From the NCBI GenBank assembly GCA_050014015.1, contig JBEKEC010000027.1:1-64000 (forward strand): 64,000 bases of DNA, in the 5' to 3' direction. The notes below the pieces were generated by a model. It saw only the letters and a list, made by a program, of their open reading frames with translations. It did not search any database and was not told the DNA's origin. Made by a program: the position numbers and the translations under genes. Numbering within the stretch: position 1 is the stretch's first letter; each line of letters starts with the position of its first letter. Shown one piece after another: positions 1-8,107 of this stretch. The DNA comes from PALSA-1353 sp050014015 (GTDB lineage Bacteria > Planctomycetota > Phycisphaerae > Tepidisphaerales > Tepidisphaeraceae).

Positions 1-77
1 ACATCCTGTGCTGCTGTGGTAATATCCATAAGCCCTTCCTTGGGTTAGACGGTTGAAAAATGGAACAACCATTCCAA

Positions 78-96
78 CCCCAAGGCGGGGCTTTTT
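78..96 (+). terminator. Weak terminator-like hairpin
   Basis: A four-base CCCC/GGGG stem with a five-base loop is followed by C and five T residues, the shape of a short intrinsic terminator. The stem is short and no gene ending upstream is visible in the window, so this is tentative. The flanking bases 21-85 also show an imperfect inverted repeat with CCTTGGGT/CCCCAAGG-like arms. Confidence 0.3.
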
Positions 97-130
97 CACC
101 TACAAACTTGGCTCAGACCCTGTTGTAAAG

Positions 131-172
131 AAGTAGAACTGTCACCGCGCAAGTGCAAGTAGAAATGTCACC
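131..172. repeat. Tandem 16-bp IS-end-like direct repeat
   Basis: AAGTAGAACTGTCACC at 131-146 and AAGTAGAAATGTCACC at 157-172 are direct repeats with one mismatch and a 10-base spacer. Subterminal repeats like this are common at insertion-sequence ends. They lie just beyond the 3' end of the transposase remnant at 168-440, which supports reading them as the downstream end of that element. Confidence 0.5.
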
Positions 173-440
173 CTGCCTTCCTTTTTCCCGCGTGTAAGTC
201 TCGCGCAGGCGCAGCCGGAGCGAGACTTACACGCGGATCGGCCCTTCGGGTCGAGTCACGGTTCCACGGATGGTCCAGCGACGGAACCCAGCGACGATTG
301 TTCACGATGGGCCTCTTCGGCTTGGCCAGAACCGGCTTGGCGGTCAATTCCTGGCAGGTCGGCCGTTGACCCTGGTAGTCCACCACCAGCACGCCGTCCG
401 CCCGATGCTTGATCCGCACCCGCCGCCGCATCCGCCGCCT
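168..440 (-). pseudogene. C-terminal remnant of an IS transposase (ISNCY-like)
   Basis: This minus-strand frame of about 85 codons ends in a basic tail with WVPSLDHPWNRD. That resembles the proline-rich tail ending in DHPWR of ISNCY-type transposases. The preceding residues (RVRIKHRADGVLVVDYQG) fit the small beta-rich C-terminal domain of the same group. The catalytic core is absent: the frame runs directly out of the interrupted ACT gene at about 436-446. The family is recognised from a tail motif only, so the call is moderate. The IS-like direct repeats at 131-172 lie just downstream, as expected for the element's end. Confidence 0.45.
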
Positions 441-588
441 CCAGCAGAATGAGCATGGCGAATTCGCCGCGCAGATTCACCATGCGCGAATCGAGGATGT
501 TGGCCCCGCCGGCATGCAGATGAGCGGTCAGTTCCCCGACGATCCCCGGCCGGTCCGGCCCGACGGCGGTGATGATGAGTTGGGACAT
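436..588 (-). pseudogene. ACT-domain protein, 3'-truncated (GcvR-like)
   Basis: The first 50 or so residues from ATG 588 form the beta-alpha-beta half of an ACT domain. They include GPDRPGIVGELTAHL, NILDSRMVNLRGEFAM and LILLE, as in glycine-cleavage-repressor-type ACT proteins, which sense amino acids. After LILLEAADAA the frame becomes low-complexity Gly/Ala/Arg, while another frame shows a transposase tail, so the gene is broken by an IS remnant. Intact relatives carry two ACT domains of about 170 residues in total. No clear Shine-Dalgarno precedes the ATG. Confidence 0.6.
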
Positions 589-664
589 TGATACAATAGT
601 AATACCTCGGCGTTCCTCGACCAAGGGTTTGCGGAGCGCCAGTTCATTTTGCGGGAGCTTTCTT

Positions 665-1309
665 ATGATTTACAGGCAAGTTGTGACCTGGTTGATGTTC
701 TTCTTGGCATTCAATTGCAAGATGCTCCTGGCGGATTCCGCTACGGTCGCCACTACGAGGACATCGGGGGCGCTGGAATTCCACGTTCTGGCCGACAACG
801 TCACTTGCAATCCCGCGGACCTAAAGGCAATGGAAACGCGACTGGAACAGGGCGGAACGGGCCCGCTGCCGCAGCCGGGCGACACGATCCGCTGGGCGGA
901 AGTCGATCGTGTTGAAGAATTCGATCGCCCCGACGTTCCGCCGGAAACCCACGAGTGGAAGGGCAAGCATTACATGCCCATCCTCGTCACGCCCGATGCT
1001 TCGATGATCGGGTCCAGCGCCGAGAAATGGGGCGTGAAAAGCGCCCGGGCCCAGGCGATGGAAGATGGCACACAAGCAATCGCGATTGAGTTCGACGACA
1101 AAGGGCGCTCGCTTTTCGCCGCCCTCACAACCCGCTGGTATAACCGCGCTCGCCAGCGGACCGATCTTCCCGATCCTCACGTCCGACTGGCGATCGTGGT
1201 CGACAACAAGATCATCAGCGCTCCCAACATCAATTCCCCATTACTGGCGGCTGGGCAATCATTGAAGGCGGCGGTGGGGGATTTGCCACCGGCAAGCTTA
1301 AGTACCTGA
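665..1309 (+). CDS. Secreted protein with a SecD-head-like domain
   Basis: The product is 214 aa. ATG 665 is chosen because GGGAG lies 7 bases upstream and the first 25 residues form a signal peptide (hydrophobic TWLMFFLAF). The C-terminal part resembles the periplasmic P1/head region of SecD: IAIEFDDKGRSLFAALT followed by LAIVVDNKIISAPNINSPL, where SecD has phrases like LAIVLDGKVISAPVI. SecD's six membrane helices are missing and the protein is too short to be a translocase subunit, so this is a free exported copy of the head domain. Its role is unknown. It stands alone on the plus strand, with a DUF4139-type gene 152 bases downstream. Confidence 0.6.
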   Translation: MIYRQVVTWLMFFLAFNCKMLLADSATVATTRTSGALEFHVLADNVTCNPADLKAMETRLEQGGTGPLPQPGDTIRWAEVDRVEEFDRPDVPPETHEWKGKHYMPILVTPDASMIGSSAEKWGVKSARAQAMEDGTQAIAIEFDDKGRSLFAALTTRWYNRARQRTDLPDPHVRLAIVVDNKIISAPNINSPLLAAGQSLKAAVGDLPPASLST

Positions 1310-1461
1310 TTGATACCCTGAATGCGGATAGCCCATCGCCTGCGACCGCACCCTCCGGCGCAGCGAGCCCGGGCAACCCAGGCAACTGATTGGAACTTCC
1401 GCAAGTTTGGCGCGTCCAAGGAACCATGGGAGGGATTCTTCTTGCATTGGAGCAAAACGTC

Positions 1462-3030
1462 ATGATTTTCAAACGAGCATTGGTGTGGGTGGCGGTGGTG
1501 TGCGGGCCGGCGGCGATGGCAATGGGCGCGGATGCGGCTCCGCCGCCGCAGGCTGGGTTTTCGTTGACCATTTACAGCAATGCCGATCCGGCGTCGTTCG
1601 ATCCGCAGGATTACGTGCGGCAGCAAACGCTCAATTCCTATTACGCCCAGCAGAATCCGCTGCCGGGGTACGGCGTCGTGCGCGAGAACCGCGAGATTCA
1701 GCTCAATCAGGGCGAAAACATCGTGAAGTTCACCGACGTGGCCGCGGAGATCGATCCGACCACGGTGTCGTTTCAGTCCCTGACGTCGCCGGCGGCGGCC
1801 AGCGTGCTGGAACAGAATTATGAATATGACCTGGTCAGCGCGGATAAGCTGCTGGACAAGTATCTCGGCAAGGAGATTCAGGTGGTGCGGCGCGGCGCGG
1901 GGGCGAATGCGCCGGCGGAAACACTGGCGGGGACGTTGCTTTCCTTCGATGCATCCAACCTTGTGCTCCAGGATGCGAACGGCAAGGTTCAAGTCCTTAC
2001 CCGCGGGCCGGAGATTGAAGACATCGAGCTGGCCAAGTCGGATGAGGGATTGATCACCAAGCCGACGCTGGTTTGGAAGATCAGCAGCACCCAAGCCGGG
2101 CCGCAGATGGCGCAGGTGACGTATCAGACGGGCAGTCTGACCTGGCGGGCGGATTACAACGTGACCGTGAATTCGACGGACGATGCGGCGGACATCGGGG
2201 CGTGGGTGACGATCGTCAATCAGAGCGGAGCGGCATTTCCGGACTCGAAATTGAAGCTCGTGGCCGGCGACGTGCAGCGGGTGAAGCCGCCGCAAAACGT
2301 GTATGCCGCCAGCCGTCTGGAGATGGGCGAGGCGATGTCAGGCGCGCCGCCGGCCGGTTTCGCCGAAAAAGCGTTCTTTGAATATCACCTCTACACCCTT
2401 GGCCGCACCACGTCGCTGGCGAACAACAGCACCAAGCAAATCGAGTTGTTCGCGCCCAAGACCGGTATTCCGATCAAAAAGACCTACGTGTATTACGGCG
2501 TTCCGGAGCAGCTTCGGTATTGGACGGCGCCCAGTCCCAATTGGGACCAGAACCTGGGGACGGATTCCAACAAGAAGGTGGACGTCTATCTGATGCTGAC
2601 CAACAGCGAAAAGAACGGCCTGGGGATTCCGCTGCCCGCGGGCCGCATCCGCGTGTACAAGCACGATCCCGAGGACAACGCCCAGGAATTCATCGGCGAG
2701 GACGTCATTCATCACACGCCCAAGGACGAAGACGTGATGGTCAAGCTCGGCAGCGCGTTCGACATCGTCGGCGAGCGGCGTCAAACGGAATTCAACGCCA
2801 ACTATAACGGCCACGTCGTCACCGAATCGTTCGAGATCAAGCTGAGGAATCACAAGAAGGAGCCGGTGCACGTGATCGTGAAGGAAAACCTGTATCGCTG
2901 GACAAACTGGGAAATCACGGCTTGCAGCGATACTTGGCAGAAGCAGGATTATCGAACCATACATATCCCGGTCGACGTGCCGGTGGATGGGGAGAAGACG
3001 GTGACTTATTCGGTGAAATATACGTGGTGA
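1462..3030 (+). CDS. DUF4139-type secreted protein
   Basis: The product is 522 aa with a signal peptide (MIFKRALVWVAVVCGPAAMA). ATG 1462 is preceded by GGAG at 9 bases; an in-frame ATG at 1426 lacks this spacing and would bury the signal peptide. The body matches the DUF4139 pattern: an early GYGVVRENREIQLNQGENIV strand where such proteins report side effects on amino acids, a central LTWRADYNVTV block, and a C-terminal beta-rich region ending in a strand typical of these proteins (DGEKTVTYSVKYTW). DUF4139 proteins are exported and of unknown molecular function. It converges on the beta-helix gene, and a long palindrome lies between them. Confidence 0.75.
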   Translation: MIFKRALVWVAVVCGPAAMAMGADAAPPPQAGFSLTIYSNADPASFDPQDYVRQQTLNSYYAQQNPLPGYGVVRENREIQLNQGENIVKFTDVAAEIDPTTVSFQSLTSPAAASVLEQNYEYDLVSADKLLDKYLGKEIQVVRRGAGANAPAETLAGTLLSFDASNLVLQDANGKVQVLTRGPEIEDIELAKSDEGLITKPTLVWKISSTQAGPQMAQVTYQTGSLTWRADYNVTVNSTDDAADIGAWVTIVNQSGAAFPDSKLKLVAGDVQRVKPPQNVYAASRLEMGEAMSGAPPAGFAEKAFFEYHLYTLGRTTSLANNSTKQIELFAPKTGIPIKKTYVYYGVPEQLRYWTAPSPNWDQNLGTDSNKKVDVYLMLTNSEKNGLGIPLPAGRIRVYKHDPEDNAQEFIGEDVIHHTPKDEDVMVKLGSAFDIVGERRQTEFNANYNGHVVTESFEIKLRNHKKEPVHVIVKENLYRWTNWEITACSDTWQKQDYRTIHIPVDVPVDGEKTVTYSVKYTW

Positions 3031-3038
3031 AAAATTCG

Positions 3039-3121
3039 AAACTCGAAACTCGAATGACGAATCAAATTCGAAGTCTGAAATTCGAATTTCGAATTTGATT
3101 CGTCATTCGAATTTCGAGTTT
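3039..3121. repeat. Long palindrome, 34-bp arms (TTCGAA-rich)
   Basis: Arms 3039-3072 and 3088-3121 are inverted copies with one mismatch by eye, around a 15-base loop. The arms are built from TTCGAA/ACTCGAA units and contain GACGAATCAAATTCG. The element fills the gap between two convergent genes, and its right arm enters the stop codon of the beta-helix gene. It could act as a bidirectional terminator, but its composition and length look like a dispersed palindromic repeat rather than a simple terminator. Confidence 0.8.
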
Positions 3122-4763
3122 AAGGCCTTCGGGCGAAGCCGGCGCGGATGTAATCGTTGACCGCATCCGCGGTGAGCCGGTTGTCCCAGTGGCCGCGGCG
3201 CTGGTCGCGGGCGGCGGCGAGAAAGCCTTCCAGCGTGGTGTCGGGCAGGCCGATTGATTTTGCGTAGCTGGCGATGTCGCGGGAGGGATCGGTGAATTGA
3301 AATTTCGATGGGTCCGGGGTCTCGCCGGTTTGGGCTATCCAGCCCTGCAGGTCCATGCCGTGGTCGGCGATCCGGAACGGCTTGGGAAGACCGGACGAGT
3401 AATGATTGTTCCGGAAGACGTAATCGTTCTTCCAGTCCTTGAGGAAGACGACGGGGTTGAGCTTTTGTTCGAAGTCGTTGTCGTGGACGCTAAGCCCCTT
3501 GGGTGGAGATACGACGAAGAACGCCGGGCCGGCCCAGTCGTAGACGATGTTGTTGCGGAATTCGCCGCGCGTGGGGGCGGGTGTGCCGCTGGCGCCTTCG
3601 GGCTTGAAGGCCAGGCCCTCCTGGCCGTTGGTCTTGTCGGGCTTGTGGGCGACGATGTTGCCCTGGCACAGAACGGTGTAGCAGTTGAGGAATTCAAGGC
3701 CCTGGCCGCGCGGCATGTCGAGGGCGATGGAATCGCCGTCCAGCACGACGTTGTCGCGCGCCACCGAGGGGGAATAGCTCACAAAAGCGGCCAGAGGATT
3801 CTTCAGGAACAAATTGTTTTCCAGCAATCCGCCGGGACGCAATTGGCAGCCGTGGCTGGCGGCGCGGGCGATGACGTTATTGCGGACGATGATATGGCGA
3901 TCCTCGCCCATGGCGCCGTGCTGGAGATACATGTTGTGGTTGAACATGGTTTTTCCCGCGCCGGGCAAATGCTCGATCCAGCCGTTGTGATCGAAGAGGT
4001 TCTCCTCGATGAGGACGTTCTGAAAATCCTGAAGATAGATTCCGGAGGACATTCCAAATGCCCAGGAATCGAGGATCTGGCATCGGCGGATGACCAGGGT
4101 GTCGAAGAGGTCGTTGCGCGCCCCTTGCAGGTTCAGGCCCATGCCGAAATCACGGCATCGGCAATCTTCGATCCATAAAAACCGGCCCGAGCAGACCAGC
4201 CCGATGCCGAAATTCTGACGATCGCTCATCTTTTTGACGTTGAAGGTTTTGGCGGAGGGATCGCGCGTGTCGGCGAAAAGATCGAGGCTTTGCAGGACGA
4301 GGAATCTGGGCAGAACGTGGGCTCCGAGGCTGAGATGCGAGCGCAGGAGTGGCCGGGGGAGCCGGATGTTGCCGTAGGCGCCGATAATCAGGGGTTCGAA
4401 GGAGCTGCGTCCCTCGACCTCGATGTTGGCGTCAAGATTGGCGGCGGCAAACACGTCGCCGCGCTTAAAGAGAATCCGATCGGGAAATCCGTTTCTAACG
4501 AGGGAGAGGGCTTTTTGAAGCGATCGAACGGGCTGGAGCATGCCGTCATTGAAATCGCTGCCGTCGGAGGTGCTGAGGAGAACGATCCTGGCGCCCTGGC
4601 CGAGGGGAAAGACGGTGAAGCCGCTCTGATCGCGGTCGAACATTTTGACCCATCGGGCGGCGGGGTTGGGAGGTTCCTGGGGCTGGGTGGTTTGCGCGAG
4701 GCAGGCGGCGCCGCGGACAATGGCGAAGAAAGCGAAGACCGCGATGGGGCGAAGAAGGTTCAA
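3120..4763 (-). CDS. Secreted right-handed parallel beta-helix protein
   Basis: The product is 547 aa with a signal peptide (NLLRPIAVFAFFAIVRGAACLA). The body has recurring coil signatures of pectate-lyase-like beta-helices: LVIRRCQILDSW, NVLIEENLFDHNGW, IIVRNNVIARAASHG, LLENNLFLKNP and FRNNIVYDWAGPAFFV. Such proteins bind or cleave polysaccharides outside the cytoplasm. I see no specific lyase catalytic motif, so activity is undetermined. The start is a TTG at 4763 that shares bases with the TGA of the upstream S1-domain gene (TTGA overlap); the signal peptide begins right there, so TTG is favoured. It is probably translationally coupled to that gene. Confidence 0.75.
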   Translation of the reverse strand: MNLLRPIAVFAFFAIVRGAACLAQTTQPQEPPNPAARWVKMFDRDQSGFTVFPLGQGARIVLLSTSDGSDFNDGMLQPVRSLQKALSLVRNGFPDRILFKRGDVFAAANLDANIEVEGRSSFEPLIIGAYGNIRLPRPLLRSHLSLGAHVLPRFLVLQSLDLFADTRDPSAKTFNVKKMSDRQNFGIGLVCSGRFLWIEDCRCRDFGMGLNLQGARNDLFDTLVIRRCQILDSWAFGMSSGIYLQDFQNVLIEENLFDHNGWIEHLPGAGKTMFNHNMYLQHGAMGEDRHIIVRNNVIARAASHGCQLRPGGLLENNLFLKNPLAAFVSYSPSVARDNVVLDGDSIALDMPRGQGLEFLNCYTVLCQGNIVAHKPDKTNGQEGLAFKPEGASGTPAPTRGEFRNNIVYDWAGPAFFVVSPPKGLSVHDNDFEQKLNPVVFLKDWKNDYVFRNNHYSSGLPKPFRIADHGMDLQGWIAQTGETPDPSKFQFTDPSRDIASYAKSIGLPDTTLEGFLAAARDQRRGHWDNRLTADAVNDYIRAGFARRP

Positions 4764-5971
4764 CGATCCAATCCACCGCGCAGCTCGGGCCGCTTTTTTT
4801 TCGGAGCCGTGGCCGATGGCGCGGGGGCGGCGGTGTCTTCGGGTGGCGCGGCCTGCTTCAGGCTGAAAGACATCCGCCGGGCCGCCGGATCGACCGACAG
4901 CACGACCAGGCCGACGGTATCGCCTTCCTTGAGCACCTCCGCGGGCGACTTGATCCGCCGATGACTGATCTCGCTGATCGGCAAAAGGCCCTCGATGCCC
5001 TCTTCGACTTCGATGAATGCGCCGAAGCTTTCGATCTTGGTAACGCGGCCGGTGACCGTGGAACCGACGGCGTATCGTGCCCCGGCATCGTTCCAGGGAT
5101 CGACGCCGCGCGCCTGCTTGAGGCTGAGGCTGAGCTTTCCGGTTTCGCGGTCGATTTTCAGGATTTTCACGTCAACGACGTCGCCGACTTTGACGACCTC
5201 GCCGGGATTTCGCACGCGGCGAAAGCTGATTTCGCTGACGTGGAGGAGGCCGTCGACGCCGCCGAGATCGACGAACGCGCCGAAATCCATCACGTTGCGG
5301 ACAGTGCCGCGGCGGACCTGGCCCACGGCCAGCTCTTCCATCAGGTTCTTCTTTTGCTCCTCCCGTTCACGCTCCAGAATATTTCGCCGGGAAAGGACGA
5401 TGTTGTGGCCTTGCCGCTCGAACGCCGTGACCTCCGCGGTCATCTTTTGGTTGATGAATTGGGACAAATCCGGGACGTGATAGATATCGACCTGGCCGGC
5501 GGGCATGAAGGCGCGCATGGTTTTGACGGTGAGTTCGAGGCCGCCCTTGTTCACGCCGGTGACGGTTCCCTCGACGATCTGGCCGACCTCGAGCGTCTCC
5601 CAGGAAACGTTCGCCGCGGCCGAGCCTTTGCAGGAGAGGATGAGCAAACCCTCGGCAGAGTCGTAGCGCTCGACGTTGAACTCCAATTCCTGCCCGATCT
5701 GCGGCGGCTCTTGGAATTGAAGCAGCGGGACGATGCCCTGGCTTTTGCCGCCGAAATCGACAAAGACATCCTCTTTGTCGATGGAAACGATCCGGCCGCG
5801 ACGGACTCCCTTTTCGGCTGGGTGTTCGGCGGCGGCGGGGGGCTTGTTGAAGCCGTAGAGATCGTCCATCGAAGCGCCGCCCAACGCCGCGTCGATCTGG
5901 GCATCGAGCTTGGCATCCGCGTCGGGCCGGAATTTTTGCTTGTATGGATCGTCGGCTTGGTTGCTGGCCAT
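4760..5971 (-). CDS. Four-domain S1 RNA-binding protein
   Basis: The product is 403 aa. AAAGGA sits just upstream of ATG 5971. Four S1/OB repeats are visible: about 55-120 (RRGRIVSIDKEDVFVDFGG), 133-200 (GQIVEGTVTGVNKGGLELTV), 218-290 (RRGTVRNVMDFGAFVDLGG) and 305-375 (VTGRVTKIESFGAFIEV), followed by a charged, Ala/Pro-rich tail. Repeats 3 and 4 have the canonical GAFV-GLLHVSEIS pattern of ribosomal protein S1. S1 in many Gram-negatives has six repeats, so this is either the short S1 of this lineage or an S1-like translation factor. It would act on mRNA at the 30S subunit. It is in tandem with chrA upstream and the beta-helix gene downstream. Confidence 0.8.
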   Translation of the reverse strand: MASNQADDPYKQKFRPDADAKLDAQIDAALGGASMDDLYGFNKPPAAAEHPAEKGVRRGRIVSIDKEDVFVDFGGKSQGIVPLLQFQEPPQIGQELEFNVERYDSAEGLLILSCKGSAAANVSWETLEVGQIVEGTVTGVNKGGLELTVKTMRAFMPAGQVDIYHVPDLSQFINQKMTAEVTAFERQGHNIVLSRRNILEREREEQKKNLMEELAVGQVRRGTVRNVMDFGAFVDLGGVDGLLHVSEISFRRVRNPGEVVKVGDVVDVKILKIDRETGKLSLSLKQARGVDPWNDAGARYAVGSTVTGRVTKIESFGAFIEVEEGIEGLLPISEISHRRIKSPAEVLKEGDTVGLVVLSVDPAARRMSFSLKQAAPPEDTAAPAPSATAPKKKRPELRGGLDR

Positions 5972-6018
5972 TGGTCCTTTCGACAAGATCGCGAAGCGGG
6001 CAGTGTATCGGAGATGCA

Positions 6019-7233
6019 TTATCGCAGGAAGATCAAGCCGATGCCGGCGGCGGCGGCGATCAGCCAGGTCGTGTTTACGTTCAACGCCAGGATCGCCCAA
6101 AGGGTTGCGGCCATGATGGCGATGGAGGTCCAGGCATGGGGCGGTTGAATTGCCTGCCGGGCCATGAAGATACAGGTTGCGGCGATGAGTCCGACGACGG
6201 CGGCGTTCATGGAATCGAGGGCGGCGCGGGCCGGGGGACTGTGACGAAGCCGGTCGATGGAGGAACCGATGGCGGCGATGAGAATGAACGCGGGGGCGAA
6301 AATGGCGGCGGTTGCGGCCAGGGCGCAGCCCGTTTCCATGGCCCATCCCCCGCCGAACGGGTGGTGTCCCAAGACAAACCCGACGAACGTCGCGGTGGTA
6401 AGCAATGGGCCGGGCGTGATCTGGCCAACCGCGACGGCATCCAACGTTTGCTGGGTCGTGAGCCAATGCCGCTGATCGACGAAAGAGGTTTGCACGTATG
6501 TGACCAGGACATATCCGCTGCCGAACAAGGTCGCGCCGATTTTGAGAAACAGAAGGACCATGAGGACGGGGCCGCCGACGGTTATGGCCGCCAGGGCGCC
6601 AAGAGGGGGCAGGGCGATTGAGCGGGCGATCGAGTTCTTCGGCCAAGGCCAATTTGTCCGCAGCAGTCCGGCGAGTGCGGCCAGAGCGAGGATTCCCAGG
6701 TCGCCGAAGGCCCAGCGTTGCTGATGGTTCAGCCACTCGCCCATGGCCGCAAGAATTGTGACGGTGATGCCGAATGGATTCTTCACGGCGGACTTGGCGA
6801 GTTGCCAAGCGGCGGCGGCGATGATGGCGACGACGGCCGCGCCGACGCCGCGAAGAATTCCATCCACTTGCGGCAGTTGGTGGTAATTCACGTAGAGCCA
6901 GGCGATGGGGAGTATGATCAAGACGGCGGGAAGAATGAAGCAGAGTCCGGCGACGAGCATTCCCCGCCAACCGCCGCGAAGCCTGCCGAGGGCGATGGCC
7001 AGTTCGGTGGAGTTGGGGCCGGGGATGAAATTGATGGCGGCAAGGAGATCGAGGAAATGCTGACGATCCAGCCAGCGTCGGCGGTGGACGAGATCCTGTT
7101 CCATCATGGAGATATGGGCGGCGGGGCCGCCGAAGGCGGTGAAGCCAAGCAGGAGGAAATATCTCGCGATTTCGCCCAATGAACCGGCGGAAGTGCTGGC
7201 ATCGTCACAGAGCGAGGGTGGGGTATCCGCCAC
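6019..7233 (-). CDS. chrA: Chromate transporter ChrA (two-domain)
   Basis: The product is 404 aa, the full length of the long-chain CHR family, with two homologous halves of about six membrane segments each. Diagnostic motifs are FGGPAAHISMMEQDLV and NFIPGPNSTELAIALG in the first half, and FGSGYVLVTYVQ and VGQITPGPLLTTATFVG in the second. ChrA exports chromate across the inner membrane using the proton gradient. The start is GTG 7233, with GGAG five bases upstream. No ChrB-like regulator is adjacent. The next gene on this strand is the S1-domain gene, 47 bases downstream, so they may be cotranscribed. Confidence 0.88.
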   Translation of the reverse strand: MADTPPSLCDDASTSAGSLGEIARYFLLLGFTAFGGPAAHISMMEQDLVHRRRWLDRQHFLDLLAAINFIPGPNSTELAIALGRLRGGWRGMLVAGLCFILPAVLIILPIAWLYVNYHQLPQVDGILRGVGAAVVAIIAAAAWQLAKSAVKNPFGITVTILAAMGEWLNHQQRWAFGDLGILALAALAGLLRTNWPWPKNSIARSIALPPLGALAAITVGGPVLMVLLFLKIGATLFGSGYVLVTYVQTSFVDQRHWLTTQQTLDAVAVGQITPGPLLTTATFVGFVLGHHPFGGGWAMETGCALAATAAIFAPAFILIAAIGSSIDRLRHSPPARAALDSMNAAVVGLIAATCIFMARQAIQPPHAWTSIAIMAATLWAILALNVNTTWLIAAAAGIGLIFLR

Positions 7234-7390
7234 GGCTACTCCAAGCCTCCGCCTGGCAGGTTCGTTCCGGCAGGTTTGGCGCGACGCTGTGGCGGTATGC
7301 GTGGCATCCTAGGTTCTGCTCGCATCAATGTTCTCCTTGTATAAATATTGATGGCTTTTCCGGCATGCGGGGTCAATAAGAGAGTTCTCT

Positions 7391-7420
7391 CGCAAGACTA
7401 CACAAAACTTGCGATTTTTT
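7391..7420 (+). terminator. Intrinsic terminator without an upstream gene
   Basis: CGCAAG at 7391-7396 pairs with CTTGCG at 7408-7413 and is followed by A and six Ts, a good intrinsic terminator on the plus strand. No plus-strand gene ends upstream: chrA is transcribed away from here. It could end a short RNA started in 7300-7390, or act as an attenuator in the leader of the gene at 7534. The region 7234-7533 contains no other recognisable gene. Confidence 0.5.
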
Positions 7421-7424
7421 CCTG

Positions 7425-7450
7425 AAACCGGTTGAATGACCGACCGGTTT
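7425..7450. promoter_or_regulatory. 8-bp inverted repeat AAACCGGT/ACCGGTTT
   Basis: AAACCGGT at 7425-7432 and ACCGGTTT at 7443-7450 are perfect inverted copies with a 10-base spacer. The site lies directly after the orphan terminator and about 85 bases before the coiled-coil gene. It may be a dimeric regulator site for that gene; no regulator can be assigned. Confidence 0.4.
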
Positions 7451-7533
7451 TGGAGTATTTGTTCGCGGAATCGTAAATATTATTAATAGGCGGATAAACT
7501 CGACGCGGTAATACCAGCGGGAGGGTCTCGGCT

Positions 7534-7815
7534 GTGGCAAAATCAATAGCGGAATGGATGCGGGAGGGAGAGGAGCTATATCAATCAGCCCTGAAGCAGT
7601 ACGAGGAGTTGGACGTCAAACTACAAGAATTAGAAAAGCTGTTGGTACAGAAGCAAGAAGAGGTAAATCAGATCGCTCAGGTGATTGGAAAGCCGTTGGT
7701 GGAGGGCAATCGACGGTTGACCGCGCAGCTGGTAGATGACCACGGTCCGTTATCGGTTCCGAACTCTCCATCCACGATCGCGCGTGCCCTGACGGGGCGT
7801 AACCTTGGCAGGTAA
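7534..7815 (+). CDS. Small coiled-coil protein of unknown function
   Basis: The product is 93 aa. The start is GTG 7534, with GGGAGGG eight bases upstream. Residues 10-45 are a strongly charged helix with a heptad-like pattern (KQYEELDVKLQELEKLLVQK), predicted to form a coiled coil; the C-terminal third is polar and probably disordered. I do not recognise a family. It precedes two RHH-like regulator genes on the same strand and may be an accessory of that group, but there is a promoter-like sequence in between. Confidence 0.6.
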   Translation: MAKSIAEWMREGEELYQSALKQYEELDVKLQELEKLLVQKQEEVNQIAQVIGKPLVEGNRRLTAQLVDDHGPLSVPNSPSTIARALTGRNLGR

Positions 7816-7818
7816 TCG

Positions 7819-7855
7819 TACAATGAATTGTATGTAACTTGTGTTACAGTAAGAT
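7819..7855 (+). promoter_or_regulatory. Promoter with palindrome between -35 and -10
   Basis: TTGTAT (7828-7833) and TAAGAT (7850-7855) are separated by 16 bases. The spacer is filled by the palindrome TGTAACTTGTGTTACA, whose 16 bases (7833-7848) have perfect six-base arms. A second palindrome, TACAATGAATTGTA (7819-7832), abuts it over the -35. Such a layout suits control by a dimeric regulator. The rest of 7816-8107 holds a CGCCAT/ATGGCG hairpin near 7885-7905 and no convincing gene; the likely targets are the RHH-like genes downstream, which could autoregulate. Confidence 0.45.
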
Positions 7856-8107
7856 GGTTGAACCCGGAAAAGGAGAAAAAAACTCGCCATCTTGCTACCA
7901 TGGCGGAAGATTTTAATATGACCAGAGTTCCCGAAAGGCTTGAGGGCTGAATCATATGTATATTTAGCTTGCCGTTTTTTTGGAGCGGCGCAGTTTTTGA
8001 CTACTCGTGATGATTGGAACGTGCAAATTGCATTTTTTTGATGACGGTGGGGGTTGGCAGGATGTGCGACTTGCGATAAGCGTCGCCTTTTATTGGGAGT
8101 AAAGAAA

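Noticed and set aside
1177..2295. 372-codon minus-strand frame opposite the DUF4139 gene
   Set aside because: Arg-rich shadow without a start signal; the plus-strand frame has a signal peptide and family pattern.
4961..6148. 395-codon plus-strand frame opposite the S1-domain gene
   Set aside because: Asp/Ala-rich shadow of the four S1 repeats.
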